Below, one piece after another: positions 56,977-64,000 of a stretch of DNA of 64,000 nucleotides. Below the pieces are notes generated by a model, which was not told the DNA's origin, ran no database searches, and worked only from the letters and a program-made list of their open reading frames with translations. Origin of the DNA: Enterococcus viikkiensis (lineage in GTDB: Bacteria; Bacillota; Bacilli; Lactobacillales; Enterococcaceae); contig NZ_BJDW01000009.1 in NCBI RefSeq assembly GCF_005405345.1, positions 1-64,000 on the forward strand, written 5' to 3'. Position 1 is the first letter of the stretch. Each line of letters begins with the position of its first letter. Position numbers and translations under genes: made by a program.

Positions 56977-57093
56977 GTTCGTCTTCAGGGGCAGGGTGAA
57001 AATCCCGACCGGCGGTATAGTCCGCGAACTGCGCAAGCAGCCGATTCGGTGTAATTCCGATACCGACAGTAGAGTCTGGATAAAGAAGATAGA
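56977..57093 (+). ncRNA. FMN riboswitch (RFN element)
   Basis: All hallmark segments of the RFN element are present in order: TCTTCAGGGGCAGGGTGAAA, TCCCGACCGGCGGTATAGTC, CGCGAACTGC, GGTGTAATTCCGATACCGAC and AGTAGAGTCTGGATAAAGAA. It senses FMN and controls the riboflavin transporter gene downstream. Confidence 0.97.
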
Positions 57094-57121
57094 GCTTATT
57101 TGAGTGAGTCTGTATTCAAGT

Positions 57122-57157
57122 AACTCTATGCTTTTTCTGAAGCATAGAGTTTTTTTG
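57122..57157 (+). terminator. terminator, expression platform of the FMN riboswitch
   Basis: AACTCTATGCTT and AAGCATAGAGTT pair nearly perfectly around TTTCTG, followed by TTTTTT. High FMN should favour this terminator and stop ribU transcription. Confidence 0.88.
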
Positions 57158-57212
57158 CGTGAAGCTTACTTAAATAGTTCGTTGAAGATGATTCCGAAAC
57201 GGAGGAATTCAA

Positions 57213-57806
57213 ATGAAGAACTTAAAGTTACAAAAAATGACGGCAGTCGCGGTGGCAGCAGCAATGGGATTGATTTTACAATTTATCGCTTTTCCAATCG
57301 TTCCGATGTTTCCATTCTTAAAGCTCGACTTTAGCGACATTCCAGTATTGATTAACATGTTTATTTTTGGTCCGGTGACGGGTATTGCGACGGCGTTTAT
57401 TCGCTCATTATTGCACCTGACGATGACCGGCTTTTCTTTTGATAATATGATCGGTGATTTTGCTAGCTTCTTCGCCACTTCATTATACACACTGCCAATC
57501 TTCTTGTTGTTTAAAAAGAAGACAGCTTCGAAACGGGTTGTTGGCCTAGGATTAGGGATTTTAGCTATGACGCTCTTTATGAGTGTGGCGAACTATTTTG
57601 TGATTACGCCGCTCTATTTAAAAGCTTTTGGCCTTTCAGCTGGACAAATGCTAGGGATGGGCTTAGGACGCTATATTTTAGTTGGAATCGTACCATTTAA
57701 TATCATTAAAGGTCTCGTTGTCAGCGGTGTATTCTTAGTGTTGCATGCGAAGTTGCTTCCTTGGTTATCTAAAAAAACATTGACTTCACAACACCATTCA
57801 GTTTAA
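57213..57806 (+). CDS. ribU: RibU, riboflavin ECF transporter S component
   Basis: A 197-residue membrane protein that binds riboflavin and works with the shared ECF energy module. It has six hydrophobic segments; the N-terminal AVAVAAAMGLILQFIAFP and the family motif FLKLDFSDIPVLINMF are present. ACGGAGGAATTCAA precedes ATG 57213. Control by the FMN riboswitch supports the substrate. The vitamin is thus taken up; no riboflavin synthesis genes are seen in the window. Confidence 0.95.
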   Translation: MKNLKLQKMTAVAVAAAMGLILQFIAFPIVPMFPFLKLDFSDIPVLINMFIFGPVTGIATAFIRSLLHLTMTGFSFDNMIGDFASFFATSLYTLPIFLLFKKKTASKRVVGLGLGILAMTLFMSVANYFVITPLYLKAFGLSAGQMLGMGLGRYILVGIVPFNIIKGLVVSGVFLVLHAKLLPWLSKKTLTSQHHSV

Positions 57807-57810
57807 AAGA

Positions 57811-57846
57811 AAAAATCTCAGACAAAATTGTCTGAGATTTTTTTAG
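57811..57846 (+). terminator. Rho-independent terminator after ribU
   Basis: AAAAATCTCAGACAA pairs with TTGTCTGAGATTTTT around AAA, flanked by A and T tracts, so it may act in both directions between convergent ribU and ferredoxin genes. Confidence 0.9.
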
Positions 57847-57927
57847 TTCATTCAAGCGGGTAGGGACAAATTTCGTAAGAAAGTCGTCCGTTTGCGAAGC
57901 CGTGCTTAAAATATGTTATTATGAATT

Positions 57928-58131
57928 CTAATATAAAATTGCATGAGATGGGCAACGTTTAGCGGCCTGGATGACAGCATCTTGCTGCTTGGATGGGATA
58001 AATTCATGAGTGGCCTCCTTCTCTCCGACAAATAACACCAGTCCATCGTCTGTATAATCAAAAATTTCTGGCGCAATCGTTTGGCATAAGCCACAGGCAA
58101 TACAGCGCTCAGGAATGATTTCGCATTTCAT
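57928..58131 (-). CDS. fer: ferredoxin, single [4Fe-4S] type
   Basis: A 67-residue acidic electron carrier. Three Cys lie in CIACGLCQTIAPEIF and the fourth in AAKRCPSHAI, the pattern of monocluster 4Fe-4S ferredoxins in Bacillus-type Firmicutes. AAGGTG favours ATG 58131 (MKCEIIPERC). It is divergent from ypbB, with its start only 31 bp from the ypbB start, an arrangement also seen in Bacillus. Confidence 0.93.
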   Translation of the reverse strand: MKCEIIPERCIACGLCQTIAPEIFDYTDDGLVLFVGEKEATHEFIPSKQQDAVIQAAKRCPSHAILY

Positions 58132-58162
58132 TTTTTTCACCTTCCACAGGAGAATTATTCTT

Positions 58163-59146
58163 ATGACTTTATTTATTTTAACGTTATTTCAGACTGGCTA
58201 CAAGTTAAGAATCTCTACTTTATACCATTTATTAGTTGGAAAACGAACCAGTTCGGTCTTGCTTCATGGATTTTTTTACGATAATTTAGCCTACTTAGGT
58301 TCTTTTCCGCAACTCAAGGAAGAAGTCTTTCAAAAGGAATTGCAGCAATTAATGAATCAGCAACTAATCACCGTGAATGAAGGCTATGGTCGGCTAACTG
58401 AAGCTGGGAAGCAGCATTTGGCTAAAGGCTCAATGGATCTAAGCGGGTTAAACAATTTGCGTTATGGTCGGATGCGAGACAATATTTGGCAGCTGATTTT
58501 ATTTGCTGTGCAAGTAACGAGCCATTGGTCTTTTGGTGAAAAAGAGTATTTGCCAATCGAGAATCGTCCCTATTATTTACAGCAGTTAAAAAAATGGTTA
58601 AGCACCTCTGATACTGGACTGGTAGAAAGGGTTCAACAGGAGCTTACGGAGACCTTGCAGCAATTGCCAACGGAAAACGCTAATTTCTTAGCCAATCAAT
58701 TTTCCGGCCATCAATTTCAAGGAAAAGCGGCGTTTCAATTGCTTACAGACCAGACTGAGCCGTGGCGATCGTTGTATAATCAGTGTTCCATTGATCTTTT
58801 TTTAGCAAAACTTGGTCAGGGGGAGCTGAGCCGCTTGATTGCCGCTTTAGATCAGCAAAACATCAATCAAAGTATGCTGAAAACACGTGAGTTTTTTCTA
58901 GCTGGAAAAAGTTTGTCGAAAATCTTGGACTTACGACACTTGAAACAAGGCACAATCAATGATCATTTTATTGAATGGGCATTACTGGACCCAATGTTTC
59001 CTTTTGAAAATTTTGAGCTAGTAGCGTTTGCAGCACTAGAGGAAGAGCAGGTGATTGACGCTTATTATCAGGATTATGAAGTATCTTATTTGAATTTCCG
59101 TCTCTCACAAATTCACTTTTTAAGGAGTAATCATGGAACTGACTAA
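58163..59146 (+). CDS. YpbB-like helix-turn-helix protein next to recQ
   Basis: A 327-residue protein of the YpbB type, found beside RecQ/RecS in Bacillales and Lactobacillales. The C-terminus has an HTH-like region (ALLDPMFPFENFELVAFAALEE preceded by GTINDHFIEWA). CAGGAGAATT favours ATG 58163 (MTLFILTLF). It overlaps recQ by 14 bp, so the two proteins are made together and probably act together in DNA repair. The biochemical role is unknown. Confidence 0.8.
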   Translation: MTLFILTLFQTGYKLRISTLYHLLVGKRTSSVLLHGFFYDNLAYLGSFPQLKEEVFQKELQQLMNQQLITVNEGYGRLTEAGKQHLAKGSMDLSGLNNLRYGRMRDNIWQLILFAVQVTSHWSFGEKEYLPIENRPYYLQQLKKWLSTSDTGLVERVQQELTETLQQLPTENANFLANQFSGHQFQGKAAFQLLTDQTEPWRSLYNQCSIDLFLAKLGQGELSRLIAALDQQNINQSMLKTREFFLAGKSLSKILDLRHLKQGTINDHFIEWALLDPMFPFENFELVAFAALEEEQVIDAYYQDYEVSYLNFRLSQIHFLRSNHGTD

Positions 59147-60527
59147 ACTATTAAAAGAGAAATTTAATTACGATCAGTTTCGACCAGGGCAAAGAGAAAT
59201 TATTGAAACACTGTTAAGCGGGGAATCGGTTTTAGGAATGCTGCCGACAGGAACAGGTAAGTCGCTGTGTTATCAGCTCCCCGGTTATTTACTGGATGGT
59301 ACAGTAGTCGTTATTTCTCCTTTAATTTCCTTGATGGAGGATCAAGTCACTCAACTGCAGCGATTTGGTGAAAAGCGGGCAGTTGCTTTGAACAGTTTGC
59401 TTTCAACTTGGGAGCAACAATGGGTGTTAAGCCGGTTGCACCAATACAAATATATTTTTATGAGTCCGGAAATGTTTTTGAATCCAAATGTCCAAAAGAC
59501 TTTGCAAAAAGCGCAACTGGCCCTGATCGTCGTGGATGAAGCTCACTGTATCTCACAATGGGGGATCGATTTTCGACCAGAATATTTGAAGCTTTCGGAG
59601 GGGATCGCCTTTATTGGCGGGTCGCTGGTGTTAGCCTTAACGGCGACAGCGACCCATGAGGTGCGAAAAGATATTCAGCGCCTGCTATTTACCACAAAAC
59701 AAGCGGCTGAATTTATTTATTCAGTGGACCGACCGAATATTCGTTTTTTTGTCTATCAAACAGAAAAATTCAAAAAACTACAAGAGTTAGTCACTAATTT
59801 ATCAGGCGCAGGAATCATCTATTGCGCGACGCGGAAAAAAGTGGAGGAGCTGTATCAAGCCTTTAAAGGCCAACAGGCGATTGCCTATTATCATGGTGGT
59901 CTGACCGGACAAGAACGGCGAATGCTGCAGCAACAGTTTTTAGCGGGCGAGTTACGAATTCTGATTGCAACCAATGCTTTTGGGATGGGGATTAACAAAG
60001 ACAATATTCGTTTTGTGATCCATTATGATCTACCTGATTCGCCAGAAAATTATTTACAAGAGGTCGGTCGAGCTGGTAGAGATGGCGGGCCAAGCCAGGC
60101 GATTTTGTTATATGAGGATGGGGATGAATACATTCATCATTTTTTGCAAGAGCAGACCAACCAATCGAAAAAACTTTTTGAGATTAAACAAAAAATCAAT
60201 GATCTGGTCCTCGAAGACCCACTGATCAAAAAGTGGGAGCAGTTTTTTCCCAATGAAGAACAGGAATTAATGGGTTTATTGAATCAGCGAGGCATGACGA
60301 AAAAGATCCAATTGCAAAAAATGTTGGATTATATCGCGACGACCAACTGTCGCCGTGAATTTTTGGTGGCTTATTTCGACGAAACACTAAAGCAGAAAAA
60401 TCCTGATTGCTGTGACAATGACGGCGCGATTCTAACATTCAAAGAGGTGACGACCAACAATAATGTGGGACGACTTGAGTGGCAGGAGATAATTCAAAAA
60501 ATTTATAAAATTAGTGCGAAAAATTAA
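59133..60527 (+). CDS. recQ: RecQ-family ATP-dependent DNA helicase (short RecS-like form)
   Basis: A superfamily 2 helicase of 464 residues. Motifs are visible in order: FRPGQREIIETLL, Walker A in LPTGTGKSLCYQLPG, DEAHCISQWG, TATATHEVRKDI, GIIYCATRKKVEELY, ATNAFGMGINK and QEVGRAGRDG. It lacks a full RQC zinc domain and HRDC domain, as in B. subtilis RecS, so it is about 130 residues shorter than typical RecQ. Coupled to ypbB. Confidence 0.92.
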   Translation: MELTKLLKEKFNYDQFRPGQREIIETLLSGESVLGMLPTGTGKSLCYQLPGYLLDGTVVVISPLISLMEDQVTQLQRFGEKRAVALNSLLSTWEQQWVLSRLHQYKYIFMSPEMFLNPNVQKTLQKAQLALIVVDEAHCISQWGIDFRPEYLKLSEGIAFIGGSLVLALTATATHEVRKDIQRLLFTTKQAAEFIYSVDRPNIRFFVYQTEKFKKLQELVTNLSGAGIIYCATRKKVEELYQAFKGQQAIAYYHGGLTGQERRMLQQQFLAGELRILIATNAFGMGINKDNIRFVIHYDLPDSPENYLQEVGRAGRDGGPSQAILLYEDGDEYIHHFLQEQTNQSKKLFEIKQKINDLVLEDPLIKKWEQFFPNEEQELMGLLNQRGMTKKIQLQKMLDYIATTNCRREFLVAYFDETLKQKNPDCCDNDGAILTFKEVTTNNNVGRLEWQEIIQKIYKISAKN

Positions 60528-60554
60528 AAAATGCCGCAAAATTTTTTTATGCTA

Positions 60555-60563
60555 TGATATAAT
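60555..60563 (+). promoter_or_regulatory. extended -10 promoter of the LysM gene
   Basis: TGATATAAT (60555-60563) is a perfect extended -10. Transcription would start near 60570, after the in-frame ATG 60566, so TTG 60596 is the translation start of the LysM gene. Confidence 0.6.
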
Positions 60564-60595
60564 ACATGACGATAGCATTTAGGAGGTTAGAGAAA

Positions 60596-61267
60596 TTGAG
60601 TAGAAAAGATCGCTATAATGATACGAACAACGAACCGTGGGATCAACATATTTATGAATCTGATGGTGAAGAAGAATATTCACGCAGCCAATCTCGTCGT
60701 AGCAACGGTGGTGGCAACAAGGGTGGCGGGAATACGAAATTCTTAACGATTCTAGTCGCGTTATTGTTAGCCCTTATTTTGATTCCGGCTGGTGCCTATT
60801 TCTGGATTACTCGTGATAACGACAAACCAGCTGCCTCTCCAGAAAGCACAACTCAAGTATCAAAAGTTTCTTCAACAGAAAAAACAAGCACTAAAGAGAG
60901 CAGTACAGAAGAAAGTACAAGTTCAAGCGATTCAGCAGCAGCACAACAAGCGGCTGACCAACAAGCAGCGGATCAACAGGCAGCAGCACAATCTCAAGCG
61001 GCAGCTGAAGCAGCAGCATCGCAATCTCAAGCAGCAGCTTCTCAATCTGCGGCAGCAGCACAACAAACAACGCCGTCTTCATCAGCTGATCAAGGTCAAC
61101 AAGATCAAAACACGATGAATGCGCAATATGGTGTTGTTGAAGCCGGAGAGGGTCCACGCCAAATTGCTGGACGCTATGGGTTAAGCGTGGATGAATTTTT
61201 AAGATTAAACGGAATGACAGTGGATAATTTCTATTTCAATCCAGGACAGCAAGTCCGTATTAAATAA
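60596..61267 (+). CDS. LysM-domain membrane-anchored protein
   Basis: A 223-residue type II membrane protein. AGGAGG (60581-60586) sets TTG 60596. It has a hydrophilic cytoplasmic N-terminus (~1-48), a membrane segment (FLTILVALLLALILIPAGAY), an extracellular Ser/Thr then Ala/Gln-rich low-complexity linker of about 90 residues, and one C-terminal LysM domain (ARQIAGRYGL-like region, then FLRLNGMTVDNFYFNPGQQV) that binds peptidoglycan. The Ala/Gln part is built of short repeats such as AADQQ and SQAAA and may vary in length. Confidence 0.88.
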   Translation: MSRKDRYNDTNNEPWDQHIYESDGEEEYSRSQSRRSNGGGNKGGGNTKFLTILVALLLALILIPAGAYFWITRDNDKPAASPESTTQVSKVSSTEKTSTKESSTEESTSSSDSAAAQQAADQQAADQQAAAQSQAAAEAAASQSQAAASQSAAAAQQTTPSSSADQGQQDQNTMNAQYGVVEAGEGPRQIAGRYGLSVDEFLRLNGMTVDNFYFNPGQQVRIK

Positions 61268-61279
61268 GTTGAATACCTT

Positions 61280-61310
61280 GCCGTAATCGTTGACGATTAC
61301 GGCTTATTTA
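61280..61310 (+). terminator. terminator between the LysM gene and cmk
   Basis: GCCGTAATCG pairs perfectly with CGATTACGGC around TTGA, followed by TTATTTATT, a rather poor T tract. It may be leaky towards cmk. Confidence 0.7.
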
Positions 61311-61327
61311 TTGAAAAGAGGCAGAAA

Positions 61328-61999
61328 ATGGAAAATATTTCAATTGCAATCGACGGGCCGGCATCATCAGGAAAAAGTACGGTAGCCAAGCTTTTAGCCA
61401 GCGACTTCAATTTTATTTATGTGGATACTGGTGCGATGTATCGAGCGGTTACTTTTTTGGCGATCAAGCATCATGTGGCGTTCTCAGATGAAGCAGCTTT
61501 AGCTGAACTGACAAAAAAATACCCGATCACCTTCCAACAATCAGGACATGGTCAAATCGTTTTCGTAAATGATGAAGAGGTGACTGAAGCGATTCGTCAA
61601 CCAGATGTCACAGCGGCAGTTTCTGAAGTATCCGCGCATGGAATGGTTCGAGAAGAATTAGTCGAAGCGCAACGTCAGCTAGCTAAAACTGGCGGAATCG
61701 TCATGGATGGACGTGATATTGGTACAACAGTCTTACCCCAAGCTGAAGTAAAAATATTTTTGGTAGCTAGTGTGGAAGAACGAGCACAGCGTCGCTATAA
61801 AGAAAACCAAGCCAAAGGCATTCAGATGGATTTTGAAGCGATTAAAGAAGCAATCGCAAAACGTGATTACTTAGATTCACATCGTGAAGTTTCGCCTTTG
61901 ATCCAAGCACAAGACGCGCAGTTAGTTGATACGACTGGCATGTCAATCGAACAGGTAGTGACGAAGATTAAAGGCATCATCCAAGCAAAAGGTTTTTAA
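61328..61999 (+). CDS. cmk: cytidylate kinase
   Basis: Phosphorylates CMP and dCMP with ATP. The 223-residue protein has the P-loop [42 protein letters not shown] and the lid [21 protein letters not shown] precedes ATG 61328. It lies upstream of rpsA, the conserved cmk-rpsA-der order, but about 150 bp with promoter-like sequences separate it from rpsA. Confidence 0.96.
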   Translation: MENISIAIDGPASSGKSTVAKLLASDFNFIYVDTGAMYRAVTFLAIKHHVAFSDEAALAELTKKYPITFQQSGHGQIVFVNDEEVTEAIRQPDVTAAVSEVSAHGMVREELVEAQRQLAKTGGIVMDGRDIGTTVLPQAEVKIFLVASVEERAQRRYKENQAKGIQMDFEAIKEAIAKRDYLDSHREVSPLIQAQDAQLVDTTGMSIEQVVTKIKGIIQAKGF

Positions 62000-62145
62000 T
62001 TTACTGAGAATGTTGTAAAATAGAGCGTAATTCTACTAATTTTTTTGAAAAAAAGAAGAAATCGCTTTATTTTTCATCTAGATTATTCTAAAATAGATGT
62101 TGTAGTGTATTTTACGTAGAATTGTTGGTAAGGAGGACAAACGAC
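62000..62145 (+). promoter_or_regulatory. rpsA leader region
   Basis: The region is AT-rich with two TAAAAT -10-like hexamers (about 62016-62021 and 62090-62095). AATTCTAC (62029-62036) and GTAGAATT (62116-62123) are perfect 8-nt complements and could pair across the leader if transcribed from the first promoter. The ribosome site AAGGAGGA (62130-62137) follows. Structure not certain. Confidence 0.35.
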
Positions 62146-63369
62146 ATGACAGATTTAGAACAAAATTCAATAGACAACGAAAATGTTTCCATGGAAGCAG
62201 CAATGGAGAGCGTGCATGAAGTAAAAGTTGGCGATATTGTTAAAGGTGAGGTGCTCGCCTTAGAAGATAAACAAGTGATCGTTGGTATTGAAGGTGCGGG
62301 AGTAGAAGGTGTAGTTCCGGCCAAAGAACTTTCAACATTGCCTGTTGAAGATCTCAATGATGAAGTCAAGGTTGGCGATATTCTTGATTTAGTCGTTATC
62401 TCTTCTATCGGAAAAGACAAAGAAAATGGAAGCTATCTTCTTTCTAAACGTCGCCTAGATGCGAAGAAAGTTTGGGAAGACATCGAGCAAGAATTCCAAG
62501 ACGGAAAAATTATCGAAGCACCGGTTACAAGCAGCGTGAAAGGCGGTCTTGTTGTTGATGTGGGCGTTCGTGGTTTTGTTCCAGCATCAATGATCGATGA
62601 TCATTTCGTTGATGATTTTTCAGTCTACACTGGAAAAACATTGAAATTTAAAATTATTGAAATCGAACCCTCTGAAAATCGTTTGATCTTGTCTCATAAA
62701 GCGGTGGTAGAAGCTGAAAGAGCTGAGAAGAAAAAAGAAATCTTGGCAGATCTATATGAAGGTCAAGTCATCAAAGGCCAAGTTGCCCGTTTGACAGACT
62801 TTGGGGCCTTCGTTGATCTTGGTGGAATCGATGGTTTAGTTCACGTATCAGAGATTTCTCACAGTCACGTAGCAAAACCAGCAGATGTCTTGAGCGTGGG
62901 TGATGAAGTTGAAGTACAAGTCTTGTCGGTTGATCCTGAAAAGGAACGGATCTCCTTGTCGATCAAAGCCAATTTACCTGGACCTTGGACCGACATCGAA
63001 GAAAAAGCTGCACCAGGTTCTGTGCTTGAAGGAACAGTGAAACGGTTGACAAGCTTTGGTGCCTTTGTTGAAATTTTCCCAGGGGTTGAAGGCTTAGTCC
63101 ACATTTCTCAAATTTCACATAAACATATTGCCACTCCTCATGAGGTATTACACGAAGGGGATCAGGTCCAAGTAAAAGTCTTGGAAGTTCATCCTGAAGA
63201 TCATCGTGTTGCTCTTTCTATCAAAGCTTTGGAAGAAAAACCAGAAGAAGCAAAAGAAGAGCCAGCTGAAGAAGAACATTATGAATTGCCAGAAGAAAAT
63301 ACTGGCTTCACCATGGGTGATATTTTAGGCGATGCATTGAAAAACGACGACTCAGAAGAACAAGAGTAA
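62146..63369 (+). CDS. rpsA: 30S ribosomal protein S1 (four S1 domains)
   Basis: A 407-residue RNA-binding ribosomal protein of the short Firmicute type. Four S1 domains are visible, beginning near VKVGDIVKGEVLALEDKQVI, IIEAPVTSSVKGGLVVDVGV, VIKGQVARLTDFGAFVDLGG and VLEGTVKRLTSFGAFVEIFP. AAGGAGGA sets ATG 62146 (MTDLEQNS), although the frame is open from 62122. The Glu-rich tail (EEKPEEAKEEPAEEEH) is typical for this group. Confidence 0.95.
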   Translation: MTDLEQNSIDNENVSMEAAMESVHEVKVGDIVKGEVLALEDKQVIVGIEGAGVEGVVPAKELSTLPVEDLNDEVKVGDILDLVVISSIGKDKENGSYLLSKRRLDAKKVWEDIEQEFQDGKIIEAPVTSSVKGGLVVDVGVRGFVPASMIDDHFVDDFSVYTGKTLKFKIIEIEPSENRLILSHKAVVEAERAEKKKEILADLYEGQVIKGQVARLTDFGAFVDLGGIDGLVHVSEISHSHVAKPADVLSVGDEVEVQVLSVDPEKERISLSIKANLPGPWTDIEEKAAPGSVLEGTVKRLTSFGAFVEIFPGVEGLVHISQISHKHIATPHEVLHEGDQVQVKVLEVHPEDHRVALSIKALEEKPEEAKEEPAEEEHYELPEENTGFTMGDILGDALKNDDSEEQE

Positions 63370-63383
63370 GTAACGAATGATTG

Positions 63384-63412
63384 AAGACGTGCCACGTGCA
63401 CGTCTTTTTTTA
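63384..63412 (+). terminator. Rho-independent terminator after rpsA
   Basis: AAGACGTG pairs with CACGTCTT around CCACGTG, followed by TTTTT. Confidence 0.88.
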
Positions 63413-63750
63413 TTTTTAAGAAAATATGAATGAAAAAGCACTCCTTCCCTTGCAAGAAGGACTTTTCTTAGTTAAACTAAGGAGAATTTGAAAAAAGAGA
63501 GCCAGCTGCTAATTTTGCTCCTTATGTTTTATAGGAGAGCGAAAGGATAGGTAATGGAAGCGAAGAATAGATTTTGTGGAAATTTATGCCAATCATTTGA
63601 TATTACACTAATTTTTAAAGTATGTTTTGCTAACGGAACGCCAAGTTGAAGCTTGGTGAATAGCTATACTAAAATAAGTAGTTACTATGAGCCTCCAGCT
63701 CATTTTTTTTGAACGAATCATTAGATTAATAGGAACGAGGGAATCAAATT
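63413..63750 (+). promoter_or_regulatory. rpsA-der intergenic region with der promoter and leader hairpin
   Basis: No protein gene is visible. TCCTTC/GAAGGA (about 63443-63463) forms a small hairpin. TTGAAG (63646-63651), 18 bp and TAAAAT (63670-63675) may be the der promoter; CCAAG/CTTGG arms (63641-63656) surround its -35. ATGAGC/GCTCAT (63687-63703) followed by eight T forms a terminator-like hairpin right at the start of that transcript. The middle part (63470-63600) remains unexplained. Confidence 0.4.
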
Positions 63751-64000
63751 ATGTCAAATCCTACAATTGCCATCGTTGGGCGTCCCAATGTCGGTAAGTC
63801 AACGTTGTTTAATCGAATTGCCGGTGAACGTATTTCAATTGTTGAAGATACTCCCGGTGTTACCCGCGACCGCATCTATGCCAAAGGCGAATGGTTGGAC
63901 CATGAATTTTCAATCATTGATACTGGCGGGATCGATATCGGTGACGAACCATTTATGGAACAAATCAAGCAACAAGCACAAATTGCGATTGATGAAGCCG
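63751..64000 (+). CDS. der: ribosome-associated GTPase Der (EngA), 5' part
   Basis: The first 83 codons of Der, a double-GTPase needed for 50S ribosome assembly. The first GTP domain is visible: G1 [17 protein letters not shown]2 [12 protein letters not shown] and G3 [27 protein letters not shown] precedes ATG 63751. The gene runs off the window end, so the second GTPase domain and KH domain are not seen. Confidence 0.96.
   Translation, partial: MSNPTIAIVGRPNVGKSTLFNRIAGERISIVEDTPGVTRDRIYAKGEWLDHEFSIIDTGGIDIGDEPFMEQIKQQAQIAIDEA

Noticed and set aside
57104-57334. 76-codon frame in the ribU leader
   Set aside because: It starts within the riboswitch leader, runs through the terminator and overlaps ribU in another frame; no ribosome site.

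Overview
The window is a chromosomal segment of a low-GC Firmicute, most likely an Enterococcus. The evidence is a conserved backbone (hemW, hrcA-grpE-dnaK-dnaJ with CIRCE operators, dnaG-rpoD, cvfB, fur, xerD, ribT-scpA-scpB-rluB, FMN riboswitch-ribU, ferredoxin, ypbB-recQ, cmk-rpsA-der), many PTS genes, CcpA-like cre sites, and strong AGGAGG ribosome sites with frequent TTG/GTG starts. The species cannot be fixed by reading alone. No rRNA, tRNA, IS element, prophage or CRISPR array was seen.

Positions 1-25.7 kb are accessory carbohydrate metabolism. First comes a PRD-regulator/lactose-cellobiose-type PTS operon that carries two metallopeptidases and a C-S lyase-like aminotransferase instead of a phospho-glycosidase (321-7544). 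A secreted protein and a LacI-type regulator follow, then a 2-keto-3-deoxygluconate operon that also contains the RuMP-pathway pair hexulose-6-phosphate synthase/isomerase (10111-15206). Next is an alpha-glucoside PTS operon combining a GH4 6-phospho-alpha-glucosidase with 6-phosphogluconate dehydrogenase and a gluconokinase-like enzyme (15409-20712), with an RpiR regulator and a free EIIA-Glc. This suits a glucose-gluconate disaccharide. Small regulator/enzyme units follow (SGNH esterase-PadR, DUF1003, SDR/MarR).

Positions 26.5-34.6 kb are the most striking part: a complete glycine reductase (Stickland) operon, grdX-grdE-grdA-grdB-trxB-trxA-grdC-grdD. It is preceded by a promoter with a cre-like site, a tandem glycine riboswitch and an intrinsic terminator. 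grdA and grdB each contain an in-frame UGA at the family's selenocysteine position, so both genes look broken to a standard ORF caller. This implies a selenocysteine-decoding lactic acid bacterium able to use glycine as electron acceptor and acetyl-phosphate source. The sel genes must lie outside the window.

Positions 34.8-64 kb are mostly housekeeping: a surface protein with a non-canonical sorting motif, hemW, the heat-shock operons, mprF and a hydrolase on the minus strand, a lysozyme-like protein, dnaG-rpoD, a zinc-ribbon membrane protein, cvfB, fur, xerD, the scp/rluB operon, ribU, ferredoxin, ypbB-recQ, a LysM protein, cmk, rpsA and the start of der. Between dnaJ and mprF lies a small pair of overlapping reading frames of unknown nature.
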